From the NCBI RefSeq assembly GCF_003287935.1, contig NZ_CP030287.1, positions 8,955,476 to 9,000,378 of the forward strand: a DNA stretch of 44,903 bases. Direction: 5' to 3'. This stretch comes from Streptomyces sp. ICC1 (GTDB taxonomy: Bacteria; Actinomycetota; Actinomycetes; Streptomycetales; Streptomycetaceae). A model generated the notes under the pieces. It searched no databases, had not been told where the DNA came from, and worked only from the letters and a program-made list of their open reading frames with translations. Below are positions 1 to 7,315 of the stretch, piece by piece (the stretch's first letter is position 1; the number at the start of each line of letters is the position of its first letter). A program made the translations under genes and the position numbers.

Positions 1-129
1 ACGACCCGGACGGCGAACCCGACCACACGTTTCGGGGCCGCGAGACCGGCAGGAACGCCGCCGGTGGCTCGCTTGCGATCTCCACCGGCCTGCGGCTCCG
101 AGAATGGCGGCTCCTCACACCCTGGGGGA

Positions 130-1440
130 GCCCCCCCCTGCCCCGCCACCGCCGCCATCCGCGAGACCGGCGGGAAGCCCAGCTGCGACCGCTCCGCGAG
201 CTCCCGCACCGCGTGCCCGACGGGGTCCCACCGCACCAGCGCCTGGACCGGCCTCAGGGTCGGCTCCGCCACCACCACGACCTGCCCCTCGCCCCGCACC
301 AGCGAGGCCGCCGCGATCCAGCGCCGCAGCGCGTCCTCGCCCGCCCGCAGATCGGGCCGGGTCAGCATGGCCCAGCCGTCCAGCAGCAGCGCCGCCGCGT
401 ACCCGGCGCCCGCCGCGACCGGCTCCGCGCCGGGCGTGCACACGACCAGCGCGGGCCGGTCCGGCACCTCGTCCAGGACGTGGTCGCGCCCGGAGGTCCG
501 TACCGGCACCGCCGGAAACGCACGCCCCAGCTCCTCCGCGGTGCGCCGGGCGCCGACCACCTGGGCCCGCAGCCGGAACGACCCGCACTCCTCGCAGTGC
601 CAGGCGCTCTCCTGGCGCCCGCACCAGCCGCAGTGCAGGTCCCGCTCGTCGGGGGCCTCCAGCGGCCCCGCGCAGACCGTGCAGCGGGCCGGCGTGCGGC
701 ACCGCTCGCACGCCAGGCGGGGCACGTAGCCCCGCCGGGGAACCTGGACGAGGACGGGCCCGGTCTTGAGACCCTCCCGCACGGTCTCCCACGCCAGGCT
801 CGGCAGCCGCGCGGTCCGCGCCGCGCCGTCCCGGGCGAGCAGTTCGTCGCCGACGGTCCGGATCCGGGGCGCGTACGTCCGTACCGTCTCCCGGTCGGCG
901 GCCAGCGGCCGGGCCCAGCCGGACTCGACGAGCTGCGCGGCCTCCACCGTGCAACTGGTGCTCCCGGCCAGGAAGGCGCAGCCGTCGGTGACCGCGCGCA
1001 GCTCCAGCACCTCCCGGACGTGCGGGAAGGGGGCGCGGTCGTCGCTGTGGCTGGAGTCGCCGTCGTCCCAGATCGCGACCAGTCCGAGGTCCCGTACGGG
1101 CGCGAACATCGCGGCCCGGGTGCCGACGACGGCCCGCACCGATCCCCGGCTGACGGCGAGCCACTGCCGGTAGCGCTTCTCGGGCCCCGACTCGGCGGTC
1201 AGCAGCGCGTGCCGGCCCTCGCCGAGCAGGGCGGTCAGGGCGGCGTCGACGCGGGCCGCGGTGCGCCCGTCGGGGACCACGGCGAGGGCCCCGCGGCCGG
1301 AGGCCAGGGTCGCGGCCATGGCGCGGGCCAGTTCGTCGGCCCAGCCGGGGCCGGGCAGCGCGGTCCACACGGCGCGCGGGACTCCGCCGGTGGCCAGGGC
1401 CCGCAGGAAGGCGGGGCCCGATCCGTACCGCTCCCAGCCC
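130..1440 (-). pseudogene. priA: PriA-like primosomal helicase (probable replication protein N'), internal fragment
   Basis: PriA restarts stalled replication forks and loads the primosome. Read on the minus strand, the frame contains the two clustered zinc sites of the family: a CxxC pair at about 705-680 (CERCRTPARCTVC) and further pairs (CGWCGRQ, CEEC) near 640-570, followed by helicase-type sequence (VVVVAEPTLRPVQAL). Actinobacterial PriA is usually about 700 residues and often lacks helicase activity. Only about 430 residues are here. The N-terminal DNA-binding part is missing, because the frame is continuous with an unrelated hydrolase upstream. The C-terminus loses similarity near 130 (after RMAA) and the frame then runs open to the window edge. 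It is a broken copy at a chimeric join, so no start can be chosen. Family assignment rests on my recognition of the cysteine pattern and flanking sequence. Confidence 0.75.
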
Positions 1441-1460
1441 GCGGGCTCGGGCCTCCAGCC

Positions 1461-1567
1461 GGGGCCCGAACACCGTGTCCGCGGCGAGAGCGTCCGGCCG
1501 AGCTTCTGGGGCGACGGCACGCGCCGCGACCTCAAGGCCCTCGCCGCGGACCCGGTGTTCGGGCCCC
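1461..1567. repeat. 28-bp inverted repeat at the hydrolase/PriA join
   Basis: Arms 1461-1488 and 1540-1567 match at 27 of 28 positions across a 51-base spacer. It lies exactly where hydrolase similarity stops and PriA similarity begins. It looks like a fold-back chimera rather than a terminator, because both flanks are open reading frame. Confidence 0.7.
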
Positions 1568-1729
1568 GGCCGGAGGGCACCGCGCACGCCGGCCTGCGCG
1601 GCGGCGGCACCGCCCTCACCCGGCTCCCGGAGAAACCGGGCATATCCACAGACGTGCACGCCCGCGTCCAGCGCGTGCTCGGGACCCTGTCGGGCTGCGG
1701 CCCTGACGCGGCCGGCGGGGCCGGGGGCG

Positions 1730-2873
1730 GCGGTTCGGTCGGGCCGCCGAGCTGCATCAGGCCCACCGGGTCGCCGCTGCGCTCGACGAGGGCCAGCGCG
1801 TCCGCGAGCGCGGGCCACATCCTCGGCGAGTACAGGGCGGTCCCGATGGCCTCCACCACGTCCTGCCCGGTGAAGGCCTGCCCGTCGCCGCCGGTCAGCG
1901 GCCGCTGGTCCAGGCGTGTGACCAGGCCCTGGACCTTCTGCTTGGCGGTGCGGGTGTTCGTGCCGAACACGCAGCCCGGGCGGTGGGCGCACCAGGTGAG
2001 GAAGTTGTCCAGGGCCCGCTGCTGGCCGGCCGCGGAGACCAGGGCCTGCTCGGTGAGCGGTTCGGAGAGGGTGTCGACCCCGTCGAGGACCATGCGGCCG
2101 GTGGTCTTCGGGAACTGGGCGGCGTAGACGGCGCCGAGGCGGGTCCCGTAGGAGAAGCCGAGGTAGTCGAGCTTCTCCTCGCCGAGCGCCCGGCGTATCT
2201 CGTCCATGTCGCGGGCCACGCTGACGGTGCCGATGTACGGGAGCACGGGCCCGGAGGCGCGTGCGCAGCTCTGGGCCATGGCGCGGAGGGCGGCGAGCTC
2301 GGTGGCCGCACCGTCGGAGGTTGCGCCGTCGGTGGCGGGCGCCGGGCTGTCGCCCTGGCTCCGGCCGTGGCCCTGGCCGTGGCCCTGGCCGTGGCCCTGG
2401 CCGTGGCCCTGGCCCTGGGCGCCGCCCTGGCCGTCGCCGCAGCTGACGGGGGCGCTGTGGCCGACGCCCCGGGGGTCGAAGGCGACGAGGTCGTAGCGCT
2501 TGTTGAGCTCCGCGAAGAGGCCGGGGTCGGCGGCGAGCCCGGATATCCCGGGTGCGCCGGGCCCGCCGAAGTTCAACACCAGTGAGCCGATGCGCCGCGA
2601 GGCGGGACCGGTGGCGGGGAGCCGGGCGAGGGCGAGGGCGACGGTGCGCTGGGCATTGCCCTGGTCGGGGTGGCCGTAGTCGAGGGGCACGGCGAGCGTG
2701 CCGCAGCGCATGTCGGCGGGCACGGGCTTCTCGGGGCAGCTGCCCCAGCGGATGCCTCCGGTGGCGGGCGGGGGCGCGGGCGCCGCCGCGAGCGAGACGG
2801 CCGCCAGGGCGGCGGCCGCGAGGCCGCCGGCCATCCGCGTACGGGAACGGGAACGGGAACGGGAACGGTGCAC
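1730..2873 (-). pseudogene. Secreted alpha/beta hydrolase (tripeptidyl-aminopeptidase/SlpD-like), 3'-truncated
   Basis: Exported serine hydrolase of the TAP-like family that trims peptides outside the cell. The start is GTG at 2873, five bases after AGGAGG. Residues 1-31 form a signal peptide: an R/S-rich n-region made from a short CGTTCC repeat, then an Ala/Leu core. The mature part has the oxyanion stretch LNFGGPGAPGISG, then DPRGVGHSAPVSC, and the nucleophile elbow LGFSYGTRLG (Ser). Around residues 155-175 there is an unusual His-Gly-Gln-Gly repeat. The catalytic Asp and His normally lie in the C-terminal third, which is absent: similarity stops after about residue 380 and the frame passes without a stop through an inverted repeat into PriA sequence. 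An intact family member would be about 500 residues. Confidence 0.7.
2359..2420. repeat. Tandem 12-bp repeat (ccctggccgtgg) inside the hydrolase gene
   Basis: About five copies of a 12-base unit in frame, encoding a Gly-His-Gly-Gln run on the minus strand. The 12-base period keeps the frame, so copy number can change without breaking the gene. Confidence 0.85.
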
Positions 2874-3223
2874 TGCACCCTCCTGGGGCGGCCCCCCGGA
2901 CCAGCCCCGCCTCGCCGACGCCGGCCGGTTCGAGAGGCACCGGCCCCCCCGGGCGCGCGGCCGGGTCAGTCAGGGGTGGGCAGCCCGGGGTCGGCGCAGC
3001 GGCGCCGGCGGGCTCGGCCCGGGCCGCGGCCGGCTCGGGCACCCGGCCCCGCGCGGAGGCTGGCCCCGCGGAGAGGGCCCGGCCCTGGGGGGCTCCCCGA
3101 GGCGGGGGCGCTGGGCGACGCTGGTGCCCACCACCCCGTCGGCCCCCCTCCGCACGGCCTTCCGCGAAGCCGCCTTCGGCTGAACCGCCTTGCCTGGAAC
3201 GGTCGTTGTAGGCTCTGAGTGCC
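2874..3223. other. Intergenic stretch between divergent genes
   Basis: About 350 bases of very GC-rich sequence with no convincing gene. It should hold the promoters of the hydrolase (minus) and the phosphatase (plus). I see no clear -10/-35 pair and no adapter remnant. Confidence 0.5.
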
Positions 3224-3757
3224 ATGAGGAAAACCCGTCAGAGAGACCGTGACGCACCCGGGCCGCAGAGTCCCTGGGACGAGATCGTCCCCGGCCTGTG
3301 GATGGGCGGCCATCACTGGACCGACCCGGCCGGGGAACCGTGGCCGGTCGTGGCCGGCTCCGAGTTCGACCTGGTCATCAGCCTCTTCACCCGCCCGGGC
3401 CACGGTCCCGACGCGGGGGTGGAGCACCTGGTCGGGGAGGTGCCCGACGGCCCGCTCACGGGTGCGCAGCTGCGCACCGTCCAACGGCTCGCCGGTGCGG
3501 CCCGTGCCGCCCTCGACTCCGGACGGACGATCCTGGTCCGCTGCCATTGCGGCTACAACCGCTCCGGGCTCGTCGTCGCCCAGTGCCTGATCGACGGCGG
3601 ACTCACGCCCGACGCGGCCATCGGCCTCGTCCGGCGCAAGCGCTCGGCCTGGGCCCTGGGCAACGGGGCCTTCACGGCCTACCTCGCCGCAGGCCTGGAC
3701 ACCGCCGCCCTGCTCGTCGACCTCGACCCGGCATCCGGAGCCGCGCCCGGCCCGTAG
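3224..3757 (+). CDS. Dual-specificity-type protein phosphatase
   Basis: A 177-residue cytosolic phosphatase of the DSP/PTP fold that removes phosphate from Tyr or Ser/Thr. The CX5R loop is VRCHCGYNRSG near residues 106-116, where the first Cys is the nucleophile and Arg binds phosphate; the residue before Cys is Arg rather than the usual His. The conserved Ser follows the Arg. An Asp-rich segment at about 65-77 (GEVPDGPLT) could supply the general acid. The ATG at 3224 begins just after a GC-rich gap; the Shine-Dalgarno match is weak. Length suits a stand-alone DSP domain. No kinase partner is adjacent, so the substrate is unknown. Confidence 0.8.
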   Translation: MRKTRQRDRDAPGPQSPWDEIVPGLWMGGHHWTDPAGEPWPVVAGSEFDLVISLFTRPGHGPDAGVEHLVGEVPDGPLTGAQLRTVQRLAGAARAALDSGRTILVRCHCGYNRSGLVVAQCLIDGGLTPDAAIGLVRRKRSAWALGNGAFTAYLAAGLDTAALLVDLDPASGAAPGP

Positions 3758-3853
3758 GGGTGCGCCGTCCTCGGAGCGCGGACCCGGGGCGCTCGACGTA
3801 CGGTGAGCGCGACATCACCGACCGTCGAATCCCGGCTGCGCGGAGGTACACGG

Positions 3854-4230
3854 ATGAGCACGGTCCACGAGGCCGCTCCCGGGGCGCTGGGCGCCCCCGG
3901 CGCCGAGGCGGCCGCCGGATGACCGCCCCGGCCTCGCCGGCCTCCCCGGCTTCCTCCGCGACCTCCGCCTCCTCCGCCTCCCCGGCGGACCGGGCGGGGC
4001 GTGCCGCCCGTACCGCCCGGGCCGCGAGCGTCCGGTTCGCCGCCACCCACACCCTGCCCGTCCTGGTACGCGGCTTCGTGGGCGCCCGCCCCCGTGCGAC
4101 GAAGGGGCACGCCGCACCCGGCCGGCCCCGCTGGTCCGCCGCGACCCTGCGGGCCCTGCGCGCCCGGCACGGCGGGGCCCCCGTACTCGTACGCGGGCTG
4201 ACCGGCGCCGCCCTGCTCGTCCTCGACGGC
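3854..4230 (+). pseudogene. Cytochrome P450 N-terminal fragment with a probable frameshift
   Basis: A start at 3854 follows GGAGG by seven bases and opens MSTVHEAAPGALGAPG, but the frame ends at TGA 3920-3922. The next frame overlaps it by ATGA at 3919 and continues into sequence that resembles the N-terminus of Streptomyces P450s (RFAATHTLPVLVRGF, then ALRARHGGAPVLVRGL). The first piece may be the true start separated by a frameshift. Similarity stops after LLVLD near 4230, before the I-helix, ExxR and haem-Cys motifs, so no enzyme can be made. The missing half may be the P450 piece at 38.0-38.9 kb. The assignment is from pattern memory and moderate. Confidence 0.5.
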
Positions 4231-4362
4231 CCACTTCCGTTCGCCCAACGGCAGCCACGCCTCGGCAAGTACGCAGTCCAGTGCGGCCAGGACCCGGCCG
4301 TCCGGCAGGGCCTCGACGGCCCGCACCCGGGTGCGCGGGCTCCAGTCCCTCCCGCCCCCACC

Positions 4363-4833
4363 CTGACCGTCACCCTCACCAAGGCGGGCCGCACCAAGAT
4401 CAGCTACCCGGCGGAGCTGGTCGCCGACACGGGTACGCGGATCACCGTACGGGCCCCCTGGGCGGCCGAGGGCGTACGGGACTTCGGGTTCGTGCGCTTC
4501 GAGCCGGGCGACGTGTTCACCGAGCACTTCTGGCGCGACCGCTGGTACGCGGTGAAGGAGGTGCGGACCGGCGAGGGCGTCCTCAAGGGCTGGTACTGCG
4601 ACGTCACGCGCCCGGCGGTGGTCGAGGACGGCAGGATCCTGATCGAGGACCTGGACCTGGACCTGTGGGTGTCGGCCGACGGTACGTCCGTACTGCGCCT
4701 CGACGAGGACGAGTTCGCGGAAAGCGGCCTGGCCGCGACCGACCCGCAGGCGGCCGCGGAGGCCGTGCGCGCCTTGGACTCCCTGGAGGCCCAGGCCCGT
4801 TCGGCGGCCGGGCTGACGGCACTGCACGCCTGA
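4363..4833 (+). CDS. DUF402-family protein, 5' end lost or uncertain
   Basis: The DUF402 fold (FomD-like) covers nucleotide and phosphate-ester hydrolases, but this actinobacterial branch has no defined role. The fragment starts TVTLTKAGRTKISYPAEL and shows the family core: a VRFEPGDVFTEHFWRDRWYAVKEV stretch, GWYCDV, then the acidic EDLDLDLWVSADG and LDEDEFAESG segments that carry the metal-binding Asp/Glu residues. No start codon with a ribosome site is seen in frame near 4363. The frame is open upstream into P450-like sequence, which suggests another join between about 4230 and 4360. The C-terminus is complete and ends in a predicted helix. Confidence 0.7.
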   Translation: MTVTLTKAGRTKISYPAELVADTGTRITVRAPWAAEGVRDFGFVRFEPGDVFTEHFWRDRWYAVKEVRTGEGVLKGWYCDVTRPAVVEDGRILIEDLDLDLWVSADGTSVLRLDEDEFAESGLAATDPQAAAEAVRALDSLEAQARSAAGLTALHA

Positions 4834-4874
4834 TCCCGCGACGCCCGATCCGGGGGCGGCCGCCGGGCCGGGGG

Positions 4875-4906
4875 CTGCGCACCGGCTGGTCTCAGCCGGT
4901 GCGCAG
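4875..4906. terminator. Perfect 14-bp hairpin between converging genes
   Basis: Arms 4875-4888 and 4893-4906 pair perfectly over a 4-base loop. The right arm overlaps the last codons and stop of the minus-strand lipoprotein. It fits a Streptomyces terminator without a T run. Confidence 0.6.
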
Positions 4907-5584
4907 GTCGTAGTCGGCGGCCGTGGTGAAGTCGCCTGATTCACCGCGGATGGTGAGGGTGTGGGGGCCTTCGGCAAGCGGCGGGAGGAGGACCCACAGG
5001 CCGCAGCCCTTGGCCTCGTACCGGCCGGCGTCGCCGGTGAACGGATTGTCCTCGCTCGCGAGGAAGTGGAAATCGGTCGCCTCGTACCGCTGGTGGGCGA
5101 CCTCCTTGCCGTCGAGCGTCGCGCTGCCCTCGGCCTCCGCCATGAACTGCGTGCAGTCCGCCTCTGTCTGCCCCATCCGGTTGACCAGCGGGAACACGAG
5201 CGGGTACCCGGCACGGACGGTGCACGTCCGGTGGACCGCGCCGCCGGTGGTGCCGGCGAGGAGGGTCATGCCGGAGGGCTGGCGGGGGCCGCCGCAGAAA
5301 CGGCCGTCCGGGTCGAGGACGGGATTGCCCGCGCGCGGCGCGGACGCCCAGCTCCACCAGGCCCCCTGAACCATGGACGCGTCCAGCTCGGCGAGGTCCC
5401 GGCCCGCGACCGGAGCTTCCGGCGCCGCGGTCGCCGAGGCGGAGGGGGAAGCGGAGGCGGAGGCGGACTCAGGCGCGGAGGCGGCCGCCGACGTGTCGCG
5501 GGCGCCGTCCGTGTCCCCCGAACAGGCGGTGGCCAACGCCAAAACCAGGGCCGCGCCCACCGTCAGAGCTGTTCTCGTCTTCAT
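4892..5584 (-). CDS. Putative secreted lipoprotein, function unknown
   Basis: A 230-residue exported lipoprotein. The ATG at 5584 gives a basic n-region (MKTRTA), a hydrophobic core and the lipobox LATAC, so Cys-21 would be lipidated. A low-complexity Ala/Ser/Glu linker (about residues 22-60) tethers a globular domain with four conserved-looking cysteines (FCGG, RTCTV, ADCTQ, KGCG) likely paired as disulphides. I do not recognise a catalytic motif; the domain ends in a beta-rich GPHTLTIRGESGDF segment reminiscent of extracellular beta-sandwich proteins. No neighbour suggests a function. Confidence 0.7.
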   Translation of the reverse strand: MKTRTALTVGAALVLALATACSGDTDGARDTSAAASAPESASASASPSASATAAPEAPVAGRDLAELDASMVQGAWWSWASAPRAGNPVLDPDGRFCGGPRQPSGMTLLAGTTGGAVHRTCTVRAGYPLVFPLVNRMGQTEADCTQFMAEAEGSATLDGKEVAHQRYEATDFHFLASEDNPFTGDAGRYEAKGCGLWVLLPPLAEGPHTLTIRGESGDFTTAADYDLRTG

Positions 5585-5877
5585 CCCGCGAGCATAAAAG
5601 CCGGGCCCCACCCCCTCTGACCTGGGGCCCCTCCAAACGATCGGCCCTCCGCTCCACTCGCGGAGCGCCCCCCCGTCACCCAGGGGCCACGTCGCCGTCC
5701 GGGCCGCCCCGAACCACGGATCCGCGACGGCGTGGCCCCGAAGCGGCCTTCGCGGGGCCGTTCCTGAGCTCCCTCTTACAGCGTCCTTAAGTCAGGGGCT
5801 TGTGAGGGCCCCGGGATACCCCCGAGGCCCTCACAAGCCCCTGAGCACCCCTCAGAAGCCCTTCCAGCGGCAGGCCA
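5585..5877. other. Intergenic stretch, 293 bases
   Basis: No gene seen. It contains the lipoprotein promoter side and, at 5792-5844, the strong hairpin listed separately. Confidence 0.6.
5792..5844. terminator. Strong 19-bp inverted repeat downstream of the winged-helix operon
   Basis: Arms 5792-5810 and 5826-5844 are perfectly complementary with a 15-base loop. It sits just past the stop of the minus-strand gene ending at 5878, as expected for its terminator. Confidence 0.75.
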
Positions 5878-6351
5878 TCACCCCACCGCGTGCAGCGCCC
5901 TACGCCGCTTCGACTCCGCGGCCTTCTTCGCCACGGCCTGGGCCGCCCTCTTCTTGCGCTGTTCGGCCAGCTGGTCCTGATACGCCGCCACCGCCCGGTG
6001 GTAGCTGGCGACATAGCCCCGCGCGTCCAGCCGCTCGTCCGCGTCCATCTCGTTCACGGCCGCCACCGCGTCCTCGAAGGACGTGTAGCCGGCCAGCATC
6101 GGGTTGATCTGGTAGACGCCGTTGCGGATCTTCCGGACCAGCTTCGCCAGCTCCAGGCTCCGCAGCGCGGCGTTCACGCTCGGCCGGCTCAGGTCCAGCA
6201 TCCCGCCGACCGTCGCCTGGTCGATGAGGATCCGCCCGCCCGGCTCACTGAGCGAACGCAGCTTCAGCAGTACCCGGTAGGCCGCCGGCGGAAGGTCGAG
6301 GTCCGAGAGAAGCCCGTCGGCGTTGACCGCAGCGAATCGCAAGGTGCTCAC
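5878..6351 (-). CDS. Winged-helix DNA-binding protein, replication-initiator (RepL)-like, second of a coupled pair
   Basis: A 157-residue protein with a winged helix at about residues 20-85: TVGGMLDLSRPSVNAALRSLE is the helix-turn-helix, followed by the wing KLVRKIRNGVYQINP. The GVYQINPMLAG wing end is typical of RepL/plasmid replication-initiator-like proteins found on actinobacterial chromosomes. The C-terminal third is a basic, charged helix (EQRKKRAAQAVAKKAAESKRR, broken here by normal residues) likely to contact DNA. The GTG start at 6351 overlaps the TGA of the upstream gene (GTGA), so translation is coupled. Dimerisation with the upstream paralogue is an inference. A MarR-like regulator role is the alternative to replication initiation. 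Confidence 0.75.
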   Translation of the reverse strand: MSTLRFAAVNADGLLSDLDLPPAAYRVLLKLRSLSEPGGRILIDQATVGGMLDLSRPSVNAALRSLELAKLVRKIRNGVYQINPMLAGYTSFEDAVAAVNEMDADERLDARGYVASYHRAVAAYQDQLAEQRKKRAAQAVAKKAAESKRRRALHAVG

Positions 6352-7064
6352 TGAGCCGTCCCTTCTCCCGTGCGCTTCGTCCGGCTCACCCGACGCGCAG
6401 CGCGCTCTCTTGCCCGTTCGGCCCGCAGTTCCGCGATGGCCTGCCTCATGTGGTCCAGCGAAGGGAAGCGCACCAGGTCCGGCAGGCTCGTATCGCTACG
6501 AATCTGCGAAATGGTGCCGTGCTGCTCCACCTTCACGAACTCACCCGTCATCTCGGTACCCGGGATGAACTCCGCCACCCGGTAACTGTAGGGCGGGTTG
6601 AACTGATACACACCCCGCCGCACCTTGAAGACGATCCCATGAGACATCACCGTGTGCAGAGCTTCCGACGTCTTCGTCCGGCTGACATCCAGGATGGTAG
6701 CCATCTCCTCCTGCGTGAGCGGAATCCGCCCCCCCGCTCGCTGACAGGCGATGAGCAGCAGGATCAACCTCAGGGGCAGCGCTTCCCGGAAGTACTGGGC
6801 GATCACGAGGAAGAACTCGAGGCTGTCCATCGAGAACGCATTCGGCTGGTTCTCGGTCCCGTAGAACTCCAGCGGCTTGCGCTCGCCGTCCAGGGTCAGC
6901 TTCCGCGTCGGGTACCGCTTCGCAAGGCTGTCCAGATCCTTGACCGGAGCCAGGGGCTGACTCCACGCGGAGATCGCGTCGTCCACCGGCAGATCGGGAC
7001 GCGGAGTCCCTACCGGATTGCCCCGGCGGCGCTGTGGCTCTGATGACACGAGGCTGCTCTCCAC
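6348..7064 (-). CDS. Winged-helix DNA-binding protein, RepL-like, first of a coupled pair
   Basis: A 238-residue paralogue of the next gene. An N-terminal arm of about 90 residues precedes the winged helix at about 105-160: ITLTQEEMATILDVSRTKTSEAL-type helix-turn-helix (here beginning IPLTQEEMATILDVSR) and the wing VFKVRRGVYQFNPPYSYRV. A C-terminal basic helix follows (ELRAERARERAARRVSRTKR). Start taken as GTG 7064; the ribosome site (CGGAG) abuts it, so a slightly later start is possible. The gene sits directly behind a 36-bp palindrome at 7090-7125, which could be its own operator or an initiator binding site. Codon use is less extreme than in neighbouring genes (more A/T at third positions), hinting at transfer. 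Confidence 0.75.
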   Translation of the reverse strand: MESSLVSSEPQRRRGNPVGTPRPDLPVDDAISAWSQPLAPVKDLDSLAKRYPTRKLTLDGERKPLEFYGTENQPNAFSMDSLEFFLVIAQYFREALPLRLILLLIACQRAGGRIPLTQEEMATILDVSRTKTSEALHTVMSHGIVFKVRRGVYQFNPPYSYRVAEFIPGTEMTGEFVKVEQHGTISQIRSDTSLPDLVRFPSLDHMRQAIAELRAERARERAARRVSRTKRTGEGTAQ

Positions 7065-7089
7065 TCCGTTGATCTGCGGAGATCAGTAT

Positions 7090-7125
7090 GTCAACAAGGG
7101 TGACACAAGTGTCACGCTCGTTGAC
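7090..7125. promoter_or_regulatory. 36-bp nested palindrome upstream of the winged-helix pair
   Basis: Inner arms GTGACAC/GTGTCAC (7100-7106, 7109-7115) around AA are nested in outer arms GTCAAC/GTTGAC (7090-7095, 7120-7125). On the minus strand TTGACA (7092-7097) could be a -35 box. A further GTGACA lies at about 7154 and GATCT/AGATC half sites at 7071-7084. A good operator candidate. Confidence 0.65.
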
Positions 7126-7175
7126 GTTCGGCGTGTCTTGTGTCCCCTCACAGGTGACATATCTCAGCCATACCC

Positions 7176-7222
7176 CTGTCCCTTATACCAATCTGACGCT
7201 GCCGACGATCTACCCTGTGTAG
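7176..7222. other. Nextera i5 adapter remnant with index and P5 start (chimeric junction)
   Basis: 7176-7208 matches the reverse complement of the i5 tagmentation adapter (mosaic end then GACGCTGCCGACGA) with a few changes. It is followed by an 8-base slot (7209-7216) and GTGTAG, the start of the P5 side. This is library sequence, not genomic. Confidence 0.93.
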
Positions 7223-7236
7223 AGTCCGGACCCGCC

Positions 7237-7315
7237 CCGTCAGGCCGCCTCCCCGTCAGGCCGCCTCCCCGTCAGGCCGCCGCCCCGCTCGGCTCCGCCC
7301 CGCTCGGCTCCGCTT
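7237..7315. repeat. Short tandem repeats at the MFS gene 3' end
   Basis: A 16-base unit (gtcaggccgcctcccc) occurs about 2.5 times, followed by two copies of a roughly 15-base unit (gctcggctccgcccc). They cover the stop and last codons of the transporter, adding a repeated SGAEPSGA-type tail. They lie beside an adapter remnant, so slippage during library construction is possible. Confidence 0.7.

Noticed and set aside
115..3225. A 1036-residue open frame on the minus strand
   Set aside because: Arg/Pro/Gly-rich shadow frame. The frame carrying hydrolase and PriA motifs lies in another phase.
4231..4350. Minus-strand peptide RAVEALPDGRVLAALDCV as a gene
   Set aside because: Protein-like but only about 40 residues, with no start, stop or recognisable family; likely another small insert at a join.
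5878..7125. Plasmid replication origin
   Set aside because: RepL-like genes and a palindrome are present but no iterons or AT-rich unwinding region; similar pairs are chromosomal.
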